Made by a program: the position numbers and the translations under genes | The notes under the pieces: model-generated | What the model was told of the DNA's origin: nothing | Database searches by the model: none | Seen by the model: only the letters and a program-made list of their open reading frames with translations | Part shown: positions 24,801 through 32,092 of the stretch, one piece after another | Layout: the number at the start of each line of letters is the position of its first letter | Position numbering within the stretch: the stretch's first letter is position 1 | Assembly: GCA_035644215.1 (NCBI GenBank) | Contig: DASQPA010000089.1 | Location: forward strand, 1 to 64,000 | Reading direction: 5' to 3' | Source of the DNA: DASQPA01 sp035644215 | GTDB lineage: Bacteria; Acidobacteriota; Thermoanaerobaculia; Multivoradales; UBA5704 | Length of the DNA: 64,000 nt

Positions 24801-25831
24801 GGCGCGGGGAGGCGTTGATCCACTCGGTGCTCGAAGAGTACGGCCGGCTCACCCGCCGAGCGCTCCGCCGCTACCTGCCGGCCGGCGAGCCGTGGCGCTA
24901 CCTCTACGACCTGGTCTCCGACTACCCCCGCCGCGGCGGCAAGATGATGCGCCCGAGCCTCTGCATCGCCACCGCCCGGGCCTTCGGGGCGCAGGCGGAG
25001 GACGCGCTGCGCGCCGCGGTGTCGATCGAGCTCTTCCACAACGCCCTCCTCGTCCACGACGACATCCAGGACGAGAGCCAGGTGCGCCGCGGCGCGCCGA
25101 GCCTCCACGTCCTCCACGGCATGCCGCTCGCCTTGAACGCCGGCGACACCCTGGTGATGCTCAGCCTGCGCCCGCTCGCCGAGTACCGCCTGGGGTTCGG
25201 CTTGAAGGTCGCCCTGCTGCTCATCGAGGAGATGGAGCGGATGGCCCGCGAGTCGGGCGAGGGGCAGGCCCTGGAGCTCGGCTGGCGGCGGGACAACGTC
25301 GTCGACCTGACCGAGGCCGACTACTTCGAGATGGTCTTGAAAAAGACCTGCTGGTACACCGCCATCTCTCCGATGCGCCTGGGGGCCTTGATCGGCAGCG
25401 GCGACATGTATCCTGAGTTCGAGACCCTGATCCGCTTCGGCTTCTTCTTCGGCACCGCCTTCCAGATCCGCGACGACGTGCTCAACATCGTGGGCGACGA
25501 GCGCTACGGCAAGGAGCTCGGCGACGACCTTTTAGAGGGCAAGCGTACCCTGATGCTGATCCACCTGTTCTCCCAGGCGACCGCGGGGGAGTGTGAGCGC
25601 CTCGCCGCCTTCCTCGCTGCGCCGCGCGCCGAGCGCCTGGGGGCGCCGGTGCGCTGGGTGATCGAGCGGATGAAGCACTACGGCTCGATCGACTACGCCC
25701 AGGAGGTCGCCAACGGCCTCGCCGGGGCGGCCCTCCACGAGTTCTCGACCCTCTTCGACCGGCTGCCCGACTCTCGGGACAAGAGCTTCCTCTCCGACAT
25801 GGTCCCCTGGGTCCTGGAGCGCAACTCGTAA
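24797..25831 (+). CDS. Polyprenyl diphosphate synthase (trans-isoprenyl synthase)
   Basis: This 344-residue class I isoprenyl diphosphate synthase condenses isopentenyl diphosphate with allylic diphosphates. It shows the family's GGKMMRPSL motif, the first Asp-rich motif DDIQDES (D88, D89, D92) followed by RRG, and the second region FQIRDDVLNI, in which the final Asp of DDxxD is Asn. GKELGDDLLEGKRTL follows as expected. The N for D change could tune activity but does not by itself predict loss of function. Chain length is unclear; the bulky residues upstream of the first motif (IELFHNALLVHDD) do not settle it. GTG 24797 overlaps the previous stop (GTGA). It is the last gene of the operon. Confidence 0.9.
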   Translation: MRRGEALIHSVLEEYGRLTRRALRRYLPAGEPWRYLYDLVSDYPRRGGKMMRPSLCIATARAFGAQAEDALRAAVSIELFHNALLVHDDIQDESQVRRGAPSLHVLHGMPLALNAGDTLVMLSLRPLAEYRLGFGLKVALLLIEEMERMARESGEGQALELGWRRDNVVDLTEADYFEMVLKKTCWYTAISPMRLGALIGSGDMYPEFETLIRFGFFFGTAFQIRDDVLNIVGDERYGKELGDDLLEGKRTLMLIHLFSQATAGECERLAAFLAAPRAERLGAPVRWVIERMKHYGSIDYAQEVANGLAGAALHEFSTLFDRLPDSRDKSFLSDMVPWVLERNS

Positions 25832-25996
25832 GGCGGCGGGGCCGCGACGGCGCGCCACGGCAACGGAAGACCGCGCTGGCGCACCCTACTTCAGTGAAGC
25901 CCCACACCTGCAACCCGTCCATCGCGCCGGCAGGGGGCAGCGTGGGGGGAGGCTCGGGCCACGCCAGGCCCGGCCTGCTTGAAAGCGAGGGTTCGC

Positions 25997-26185
25997 ATGA
26001 AAAAGAAGATGCGCCGCATCCAACTGAGCCGCGAAACGATCCGACAGCTCGACCCGCCGATCCTGGGCTGGGCGGCGGGAGGAGCATTGGGCACGGCCTC
26101 CTGCTCAGTCTTCATCTGTCCGATCACGGCTCCACGGCTCACCGAGGAGTGCGGGACCGGCGGCACCGGGCCGAAGCAGCAATAG
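25997..26185 (+). CDS. RiPP (class I lanthipeptide-like) precursor peptide, copy 1
   Basis: This 62-residue peptide has a basic leader with the motif RRIQLSRETIRQLD, matching the LxLxxETIRxL leader pattern of class I lanthipeptide precursors from Bacteroidota and Acidobacteriota. The leader closes at LGWAAGG, a double-Gly-type cleavage site at about residue 29. The core is rich in Ser, Thr and Cys (TASCSVFICPIT; EECGTGGTGPKQQ), with three Cys and several Thr/Ser available for thioether rings. GAGGG lies 6 bases before ATG 25997. No lanthionine synthetase, dehydratase, cyclase or peptidase gene is in this window, so modification, if it occurs, must use enzymes encoded elsewhere. The product class is inference from the leader. 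Confidence 0.8.
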   Translation: MKKKMRRIQLSRETIRQLDPPILGWAAGGALGTASCSVFICPITAPRLTEECGTGGTGPKQQ

Positions 26186-26258
26186 GGCACCGGGCAGCGG
26201 GGGAGTGGCTCGGGCCATGCCAGGCCCGGTCTGATCTGATCTGAAAGCGAGGGTTCAC

Positions 26259-26447
26259 ATGAAAAAGAAGATACGCCGCATCCAGCTGAACCGCGAAACG
26301 ATCCGGCAGCTCGACCCGCCGACTCTGGGCTGGGCGGCCGGCGGCGGCACGGCGGGGACGGTCTGTTGTACGGGGATCACAGAGACACGACCCACGATCG
26401 CGCAGACGTGCGGGGGCGGCGGGACGATCGGGCCGAAGCAGCAATAG
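26259..26447 (+). CDS. RiPP (class I lanthipeptide-like) precursor peptide, copy 2
   Basis: This 62-residue sister of the preceding gene has leader RRIQLNRETIRQLD and the same LGWAAGG boundary. The core is different: GTAGTVCCTGITETRPTIAQ followed by TCGGGGTIGPKQQ, with an adjacent Cys pair, one further Cys and seven or so Thr. Both peptides keep the same total length and the same C-terminal GPKQQ, which suggests recognition at both ends by shared enzymes. It has the same ribosome binding site and upstream hairpin as copy 1. The two cores would give distinct products from one modification system. Confidence 0.8.
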   Translation: MKKKIRRIQLNRETIRQLDPPTLGWAAGGGTAGTVCCTGITETRPTIAQTCGGGGTIGPKQQ

Positions 26448-26466
26448 GGCGCGGGAGATCGAACGG

Positions 26467-26499
26467 CGCGGCGGCGCTTACGGGAGCGCTGCCGCCGGT
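26467..26499. terminator. Candidate bidirectional hairpin between convergent genes
   Basis: CGGCGGCGCT and AGCGCTGCCGCCG flank a six-base loop and can form a strong imperfect stem between the second peptide gene and the convergent kinase gene. There is no T-tract on either side, so intrinsic termination is uncertain. Confidence 0.35.
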
Positions 26500-26526
26500 T
26501 ACCCCCGACCCGATGTGGGTCCTTCC

Positions 26527-29190
26527 TCAGGGCCGTCCGGCCGCGCGGTCGAGCGACAGCATCCAGACGTCCCCCTCGTCGGTGGTGCGCACCGTGCACA
26601 GCATGCGGTCTCCCGGCCCGACGCTCGCCTTCACGTAGGAGGAGTGCGGCGGCGGGGTGAGCAGCGTGCGCACCTCGCCGGTCGCGATCTCGACCTGCCG
26701 GATCGCCGCGGGCTCGGTGAAGAGGACCCGCGTCCCGCCGTGGAAGAACACCGGGTCGCCGCCCGTCTCGGTGAGGCGGCGGTAGGCGTTGTCGGCCAGC
26801 GACCAGAGGACGACGCCGGGCACCGGCGACTCGTCCGGGCGCAGCAGCTGGCCGGTCAGGAAGCGCCCGTCCGCCGACCAGGAGACGCGGGCGAGGACCT
26901 TGCCGTCCTCGACTTTCGGCAGCGCCCGCAGGCTCTCCGGATGCGCCAGGTCGAGGACGCTCGCCCCCTGGGGTCCATAGGTGAAGGCGATCTGCCGGCC
27001 GGAAGGCGACCAGGTGGGTTGAAAGACGTTCGCCGGCAGGTGGGTGACCTGGGTCAGCTTGCTGCCGTCGAGCCGGATCGTCCAGGCCTCGTACTTGCCG
27101 CTGCGATCCGAGTAGAAGAGGATTTCCCGCCCATCCGGAGACCACAGCGGCGCGCGGTCGTGCGCCGGATCGTCGGTCAGCTGGCGCAGGTCGCTGCCGT
27201 CCCGCCGGACGAGGAGCAGGTCGTCCTGGGGGGAACCGGCCCACAGGGCCAGCCAGGTCCCCTCCCCCGGCGAGAGGTCGCAGCTCTGGATCGAGCGCGC
27301 CCCCTCGAAGACCAATGCCGGCGGGCCGCTGACCCGGCCCCCGGCCGGATCGAACGGCACCTGCTCGACGAAGCTCCGATCGTCGTTGGTGGCGTAGAGC
27401 AGGCGGCGGCCGTCCTTGGAGAAGCTGGGCAGCGCGCTCCATTCGGACGGGGTGGTGATCGGCTCCGGGTTGCCGAGCACCTCGCCCGACCGCTCGGCGA
27501 TCGGCACCCGCCAGAGGTTCATGCTGCCGCCCCGGTTGCTGGCGAAGTAGAGGAACCGGCCGTCGGGCGACCACACCGGGCTCCAGTTGTAGTAGGCGTC
27601 GGCGACCACGGTGACCGGCGCGCCACCCTCCGCCGGCAGGGTCCAGATGGCCCGCTGTGCCCCTTGCGCCAGGCCCCAGAAGGCGAGGCGCCAGCCGTGT
27701 GGCGACCAGGAGGGCTGGAGGCCGTCGGCGACGCCCAGCGAACGGCGGGCGCCGGTGGCCAGGTCGACCCGGAAGATCTGGCTGCGCGAATAGCGCGACG
27801 CCGGGTCGAACGCCCCCTCCGTCGCGACCGCGATCTCCCGCCCGGAAGGCGACCAGGCCGGGTTGAAGCCGAAGTCGGTCAGCCGCCGCACCGATTCCCC
27901 TGTCGCCCCCATGAGGAAGATGCCGCCGCCGTCGCGCTCCGACCGGAAGGCGATCTGCTGGCCGTCGGGGGAGAAGGCGGGCTGGGTTTCGTCGGCCGGC
28001 GAGTCGGCGGTCAAGTTCAAGGGCTTGCCGCCGGGGTGCTGGAGGAAGATGTCGGAGTGGCCCTCCACCGCCTTCGCGTAGACGAAGAAACTGCCGTCGG
28101 GCGAGAGGCTGGGGAACATCTCCTTGCCCGGGTAGTCGGTCAGCCGGAGGAAGATGCCCGGCTGTGGGGCCGACGCCTCCCGGTTGTGGCGCCAGGCGAG
28201 GAACCACCACCCCAGGAGGACCGCCAGCAGCCCGAGGCCCACGACTGCCACCCGGCCGCCCCGGCGCCGGCCGCTGGCGCTGGGGCGCTGGGTGAGGGTG
28301 GTCGACGCCAGGCCCTGGGCCCGGCGCAGCTCCGAGAGGACCTCGTCCGCATCGGCGTAGCGCCGCTCCGGGTCCCGTTCGAGCATGCGGGAGACGATCC
28401 GTTCGAGCTCCCGCGGCACCTCGGGGCGCAGGCGCGACAACGGCGGCGGCTCCTCGTGGAGCACGGAGTAAATCACCGCCGCGCTGCTGCCGCCGACGAA
28501 CGGCTGCCGGCCGGCGAGCATCTGGTAGAGGACGGCCCCCAGCGACCAGACGTCGGCCCGGGCGTCGACCTCCTCGCCCCGCGTCTGCTCCGGCGCCATG
28601 TAGTAGGGGGTGCCCAGGAAGGCGCCCGCCCGGGTGGGGCCGACCTCGCCGGTGAGCTTGGCGATCCCGAAATCCAGGACCTTGACCGTGCCGTCCTCGG
28701 TCAGGAAGAGGTTCGCCGGCTTGACGTCGCGATGGACGATGCCCTGTTGGTGGGCCTTGGCGAGACCGCGCGCCGCCTGGGTCGCGACGTCGAAGACCTC
28801 CTCGATCGGCAGGGGGCCGCGGGAGATCCGCCGCTCCAGGCTCTCGCCCTGGTAGAGCGGCATGGCGAGGAAGAGCAACCCCTCCGGGGTCTCGCCGACG
28901 TCCAAGATGGTGCAGAGGTTGGGGTGCTCCAGGGCCGAGGCCGCCCGCGCCTCGGTCAGGAAGCGCGACTTGGCGACCGGATCGCGCCCCAGCTCCGGGG
29001 CGAGGAATTTGAGCGCCACCGTGCGGCCGAGCCGGGTGTCCTCCGCCCGGTAGACGACGCCCATGCCGCCGCCGCCCAGGGGTTCGGTGACCCGGAAGTG
29101 GGAGACCGTGCGGCCGGTGAGCAGGAGCGGAACGGCGCCGGGCAGGGGGGGTGCGCCGCCTTCGTGCTGGGTCGGATCCTCGTCGTTCAG
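26527..29190 (-). CDS. Ser/Thr kinase fused to TolB/PD40 beta-propeller (membrane sensor kinase)
   Basis: This 887-residue protein has an N-terminal kinase (glycine loop PLGGGGMGVVYRAED, invariant Lys in VALKFL, HRDVKPANLF, DFGIAK, and APEQTRGEE activation-loop end), a single membrane helix after about residue 320 (GRVAVVGLGLLAVLLGWWFL) and an external region of TolB/WD40-like PD40 blades (repeated WSPDGR, FSPDGQQIAF and WSPSGREIAV motifs) folding as beta-propellers. It resembles the kinase-TolB proteins abundant in Acidobacteriota. No ATG, GTG or TTG lies upstream of the glycine loop in frame; the best start is CTG 29190, preceded by GGAGGAGG with 7-base spacing. The only ATG (29064) would cut off part of the glycine loop. 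Confidence 0.85.
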   Translation of the reverse strand: MNDEDPTQHEGGAPPLPGAVPLLLTGRTVSHFRVTEPLGGGGMGVVYRAEDTRLGRTVALKFLAPELGRDPVAKSRFLTEARAASALEHPNLCTILDVGETPEGLLFLAMPLYQGESLERRISRGPLPIEEVFDVATQAARGLAKAHQQGIVHRDVKPANLFLTEDGTVKVLDFGIAKLTGEVGPTRAGAFLGTPYYMAPEQTRGEEVDARADVWSLGAVLYQMLAGRQPFVGGSSAAVIYSVLHEEPPPLSRLRPEVPRELERIVSRMLERDPERRYADADEVLSELRRAQGLASTTLTQRPSASGRRRGGRVAVVGLGLLAVLLGWWFLAWRHNREASAPQPGIFLRLTDYPGKEMFPSLSPDGSFFVYAKAVEGHSDIFLQHPGGKPLNLTADSPADETQPAFSPDGQQIAFRSERDGGGIFLMGATGESVRRLTDFGFNPAWSPSGREIAVATEGAFDPASRYSRSQIFRVDLATGARRSLGVADGLQPSWSPHGWRLAFWGLAQGAQRAIWTLPAEGGAPVTVVADAYYNWSPVWSPDGRFLYFASNRGGSMNLWRVPIAERSGEVLGNPEPITTPSEWSALPSFSKDGRRLLYATNDDRSFVEQVPFDPAGGRVSGPPALVFEGARSIQSCDLSPGEGTWLALWAGSPQDDLLLVRRDGSDLRQLTDDPAHDRAPLWSPDGREILFYSDRSGKYEAWTIRLDGSKLTQVTHLPANVFQPTWSPSGRQIAFTYGPQGASVLDLAHPESLRALPKVEDGKVLARVSWSADGRFLTGQLLRPDESPVPGVVLWSLADNAYRRLTETGGDPVFFHGGTRVLFTEPAAIRQVEIATGEVRTLLTPPPHSSYVKASVGPGDRMLCTVRTTDEGDVWMLSLDRAAGRP

Positions 29191-29341
29191 GAGGCTCCCT
29201 CCTCCGGGCCCCGGCGCGGAAGTCGAGCCCAGGAGCCCGGCGGAGCGCTATGTCCCCCGAGTCTAGCACGGGGGAGCCAGCGTCTTCGAGGCCACGCCGG
29301 AGCTGGACGGTTGGATGCTATAGTGACGAGAGGGCTTTCCC

Positions 29342-29857
29342 ATGCAGGCGGCGACCTTCTGGAAAACGGTGACCCTGGATCACGCGGATCTCCTCGAGCA
29401 GACGCTTGAGATCCTTGAGGAGGCCGGCGCCCACTACTGCGTGATCGGCGGTCAGGCGGTCAACGCGTACGCCGAGCCGGTCGTGAGCCTCGACCTCGAT
29501 CTCGCGCTCGCCCCCGGCGAGCTCGAGCGCCTCGGGGCGTTGTTCGGGCCACCGATTCGCGTCGAGCGCTTCGAGCCTTCGGTGCACCTGTCTGCTCCCG
29601 GTTCGGACCTCCGCATCCAACTGCAGGTCGATACCCGATATGAGGGGTTCCCGGCGCGAGCTGAGGTGCGGGAGGTCCTCGGTCACCGGCTGCCAGTGGC
29701 GAGACTGGGGGACGTGATGCGCGGCAAGGTCTGGGCCGCCAGCGATCCCAGCCGGCGTGCCAGCAAGCGGCAGAAGGATCTGGCCGACACGCCCGGCTTC
29801 TCGAGCAACATCCCGAGTTACGCCAGCTGGTTCCGGAAGCGATCCTGGAGCGACTGA
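29342..29857 (+). CDS. MNT/AbiEii-like nucleotidyltransferase with frameshifted C-terminus
   Basis: This protein is 171 residues as read. The N-terminal part is a minimal nucleotidyltransferase fold: YCVIGGQAVNAYAEPVVSLD followed by LDLAL, giving the GG...D-x-D metal-binding pattern of AbiEii/MNT-like toxins and antitoxins. After RQKDLAD the reading frame changes to unrelated sequence. One extra base near 29788 restores ARLLEQHPELRQLVPEAI and a stop at 29863-29865, the normal family end. So the gene carries a one-base deletion (GACACGCCC for GACATCGCCC) or the assembly has an error. No HEPN partner is adjacent. It could be a solitary toxin-antitoxin or nucleotide-modifying protein. Confidence 0.7.
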   Translation: MQAATFWKTVTLDHADLLEQTLEILEEAGAHYCVIGGQAVNAYAEPVVSLDLDLALAPGELERLGALFGPPIRVERFEPSVHLSAPGSDLRIQLQVDTRYEGFPARAEVREVLGHRLPVARLGDVMRGKVWAASDPSRRASKRQKDLADTPGFSSNIPSYASWFRKRSWSD

Positions 29858-29943
29858 TCGAGTAAGGTGGCACCTCGCGCGGCGCGGCCGGAACCCTACT
29901 TCTTGCCAGGCTCCTGATCGTCGCGGCTCTGGGCGTGCTGCAC

Positions 29944-30851
29944 TCAGGACGCCCGCGAAAAGCTCGCCCGAAACCCCGCACGCTCGCAAACTTCGGCGCC
30001 CAGCCGCACTCGTCGCGCAGCTTCCGGTTGGAGATCCGGAGCGATCGCGCGAGAGTCTCGCCTAAGGAGCCGGAGAGGTGGGTCATCCAGGCCGGTGGCA
30101 GCTTGGGCGGCTTGACGCCCAGGGCCGCGGCGAATGCGTCGGCGTATTCGCGGTGGCGCACCGGCTCGTCGTCGACCACGTTGTAGACCCCCGGGCGCGC
30201 CCCCAACGCGGCCACCACGGCCGTTGCGGCGTCGTCATGCGAGACCGAGGAGCAGTAGGCGTCGGCCGGACCGGGGAGCATCAACCATCCCTTGCGCAGA
30301 AACTTGATCATATCGAGCAGGATAGGGGAGTCAGGTCCGTAGAAGCCGGCGAAGCGGAGGACGATCCCGGTTCGTCCCCCTTCCGTGAAATGCGCCGCCG
30401 CTCGCTCGGCGTCCAACACGGAGCGGTTGTAGCGCGCCGGCTCCAGCCGTACGCTCTCGTCGATCCACGCCTCGCCGCGGTCGGGGTAGATCAAACCGAA
30501 CGACTCCTGAATGAATCGTTGGACGCCCCCGGCGAGGGCCGCCTCGACCAGATGGGCGGAGACGAGGCGGCGGACGCGGTCGTTCTCCCGCCAGGCCCAG
30601 GGGAGGAGCATGCGCGAGCTCGAAGGGATGTGGGTGGCCAGGTTGCAGATCACGTCGTGGCCGGCGACCGCGCTACGGACGGCCGCGGGATCGAAGAGGT
30701 CGACCGCCACCGCGGTCGCTCCCACCCGCTCCAGGGCGGCCCGCTTTTCCGGCGTGCGACCGACCGCCGTCACCGCATGCCCGGCCGCGACCAGGAGGGG
30801 GACGGCCCGCTTCCCGATGACTCCCGTTGCTCCGGTGACGAAAACTCGCAC
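29944..30851 (-). CDS. NAD(P)-dependent epimerase/dehydratase (extended SDR), 3' frameshift
   Basis: This sugar- or lipid-epimerase-like protein has an N-terminal Rossmann motif (VFVTGATGVIGKRAVPLL), a SDR-type core (VICNLATHIPSS; ARYNRSVLDAERAAAHF) and a C-terminal substrate region ending in RKLRDECGWAPKFASVR. There the natural protein should stop soon (GFRASFSRAS, stop at 29944-29946), but one G seems missing from a run at 29974-29977, so the frame as sequenced continues to 29460, antisense through the nucleotidyltransferase gene (463 residues). I give the frame-restored end. The start is GTG 30851. The substrate is unknown. Whether this is a true mutation or a sequencing error cannot be told here. 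Confidence 0.7.
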
Positions 30852-31020
30852 GACAACACCCGATGTGGAACGGCGGACCGCATAGGCCGGCGGCCCTGCC
30901 TGTGAGGAGTATAGCGAAGAATGCGGCGCCGGCGACCGGAGCGCTCTGGTACCATTTTGAAGGTCGGGAGGTCTAAATCTACCGCGCCGTTACTGCTGGC
31001 CAAAACCGCCGTGTCCCCTG

Positions 31021-31260
31021 CTCAGAGGTTGTGAAAAAATCGGTCTCCTACCTCACGGGCCTTCGTAGAGACGCCCCCAGCCGCCGTCCGGGACCTCCCC
31101 GGAACCACCGCCGTCGGGGCGTCTCCGCAGGCCGGGGACACTGAGATCTCGGCAGCGTTGGAGACGCCCCGACGGCGCGGTAACGGCAAGGATCTCGATA
31201 GCGCCTGGGGCGTCTCTACGGGGATTTCCGCGTGCGAGCGATTTTTTCACAGCCTCTCAG
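31021..31260. mobile_element. MITE-like palindromic element, copy A
   Basis: This 240-bp non-coding element has terminal inverted repeats GAGGTTGTGAAAAAATCG / CGATTTTTTCACAGCCTC and nested internal inverted repeats (CGTAGAGACGCC with GGCGTCTCTACG; CGTCGGGGCGTCTCC with GGAGACGCCCCGACG). The whole element can fold into one long hairpin. CTCAG occurs at both ends and may be a target-site duplication. A second copy is at 37789-38027. It fills most of the gene-free stretch 30852-31340; the remainder shows nothing recognisable. No transposase is in the window. Confidence 0.8.
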
Positions 31261-31340
31261 AAGACCTCGACGAGAATCGCTGCTCGGTGGATTCGCCGGG
31301 AATCGGCGGATGGATTGAGGACTCGCGGGACTACCGGAAC

Positions 31341-31508
31341 CTATAGGCGGTCGTAGTCGGCATCTTCGGAATTGTCCCAGACCTGTTCGAATGCGTGCTG
31401 CGAGAGCTTGGCGCTCGCGCGTACGAGCTCGCGCTCGGCGTCTCTGAGCCGTAGGAAGTCCACGAAGTCCTCGACTTCTGCTTGCTTGTCCGGCGGCAGC
31501 TCGCGCAT
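31341..31508 (-). CDS. Orphan antitoxin-like small protein (DUF2281/RelB-type)
   Basis: This 55-residue protein runs MRELPPDKQAEVEDFVDFLR, then ELVRASAKLSQHAFEQVWDN and the acidic end SEDADYDRL. This is the pattern of short antitoxins that normally precede a MazF/PemK-like or PIN toxin. No toxin gene follows: only 80 bases separate its stop from the MITE-like element. It may have lost its toxin in the rearrangement that brought the element in. ATG 31508 is chosen because the longer frame is shadow sequence of the upstream gene. It lies 4 bases after the upstream stop, so the two are coupled. Confidence 0.65.
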   Translation of the reverse strand: MRELPPDKQAEVEDFVDFLRLRDAERELVRASAKLSQHAFEQVWDNSEDADYDRL

Positions 31509-31512
31509 CTGT

Positions 31513-31707
31513 TCAGCGGCGGGCGAAGCGAGTCCGCTGCACCGGCGTGTTGGACGCCGGCGATGCCGGAGGTTCCAGCAGTGGCGACGGGTAGGACGCT
31601 TCGTGCTCCCTGATGTCGCGCACGATCGCGTCGAAGTCATACTGAAAACGCTCCATGTATTTTTCGCGCTGCTTGTGCAGTTGTTCTACAATCGGGTCAG
31701 TTATCAT
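31513..31707 (-). CDS. Small hypothetical protein upstream of the antitoxin-like gene
   Basis: This 64-residue protein has a helical N-terminal half, MITDPIVEQLHKQREKYMER followed by FQYDFDAIVRDIREHEA, of a type often found as a small companion gene in toxin-antitoxin islands. The C-terminal tail (SNTPVQRTRFARR) looks like translated intergenic repeat: its DNA contains CAGCGG/CCGCTG in hairpin arrangement and resembles half of an integron attC site. It is on the same strand as, and 4 bases from, the following gene. The function is unknown. Confidence 0.55.
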   Translation of the reverse strand: MITDPIVEQLHKQREKYMERFQYDFDAIVRDIREHEASYPSPLLEPPASPASNTPVQRTRFARR

Positions 31708-31769
31708 TGGAATCTCCTGGAAGGCTATCGTACCCTCGTCTTACCCTGCGCGCGAGGGAACAGGAGATC

Positions 31770-32045
31770 ATGCCAAAACCCGCAGCTCGGTCGGCAGTAA
31801 CCCACCTTTCCGCCAAGGGACAGCTCATCATCCCGAAAGAGATTCGTGAGCGACACGGCTGGACCGCAGGGATGGAGCTGATCGTCGAGGACCACAGGAA
31901 CTCGGTCGTCCTGCGCCGGGCCGAGGATCTCCCTCGGACGACGTTGGAGGACCTCGTCGGCTGCGCCGGTTACGTGGGTCCATCCCGCAGCTTGGAGGAG
32001 AAGATGGAAGCCGGGATCGCCCGCGGCGCGCGGGAACGCTGGTGA
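31770..32045 (+). CDS. AbrB/MazE/SpoVT-family antitoxin (VapB-like)
   Basis: This 91-residue swapped-hairpin DNA-binding protein contains THLSAKGQLIIPKEIRERHG and GMELIVED, the full AbrB core (about 12-55), then a tail (TTLEDLVGCAGYVGPSRSLE) that normally binds a PIN-domain toxin. AGGAG lies 5 bases before ATG 31770; the longer frame upstream is not conserved. Its TGA overlaps the GTG of a PIN-domain remnant, as in intact vapBC pairs, but only the first 17 or so codons of that toxin survive. It may still autorepress its own promoter. Confidence 0.85.
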   Translation: MPKPAARSAVTHLSAKGQLIIPKEIRERHGWTAGMELIVEDHRNSVVLRRAEDLPRTTLEDLVGCAGYVGPSRSLEEKMEAGIARGARERW

Positions 32046-32092
32046 TCGCGCTCGGCACCAATGTCATCGTTCGGCTCGTGACCGCGGACGAC
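32042..32092 (+). pseudogene. vapC (PIN-domain toxin) 5' remnant
   Basis: Directly overlapping the antitoxin stop, GTG starts the reading VIALGTNVIVRLVTADD, which is the beginning of a VapC PIN domain (usual form MIALDTNVxVRLxTxDD). The first catalytic Asp is already Gly. After about 17 codons all similarity stops and the DNA becomes the 3' end of an opposite-strand gene. The toxin is therefore lost, leaving the antitoxin alone. Confidence 0.7.

Larger units (their letters stand above)
25942..26447 (+). repeat. Tandem duplication carrying two peptide genes and a conserved hairpin
   Basis: Two units about 262 bp apart each contain GGCTCGGGCC, an 18-base hairpin CGGGCCAYGCCAGGCCCG (25955-25972 and 26211-26228), the leader GAAAGCGAGGGTTCRCATG and a 62-codon gene. 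Leader-coding DNA is almost identical between copies, while core-coding DNA has diverged. The hairpin sits about 25-30 bases upstream of each ATG and could be a terminator-like or attenuator element, or a repair/duplication boundary. Confidence 0.7.

Noticed and set aside
10006..26447. Kinase/cyclase fusions as part of a TOMM cluster with the two peptide genes
   Set aside because: The architecture is similar, but no YcaO, dehydrogenase or other TOMM enzyme is in the window, and the peptide leaders look lanthipeptide-like and lie 8 kb away.
29342..29865. Complete AbiE-type toxin-antitoxin system
   Set aside because: Only one nucleotidyltransferase-like gene is present, without a winged-helix AbiEi partner, and its frame is broken.
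29460..29943. 163-residue C-terminal extension of the epimerase
   Set aside because: It is antisense to the nucleotidyltransferase gene, Arg/Pro/Ser-rich, and disappears when one base is restored in the G run.
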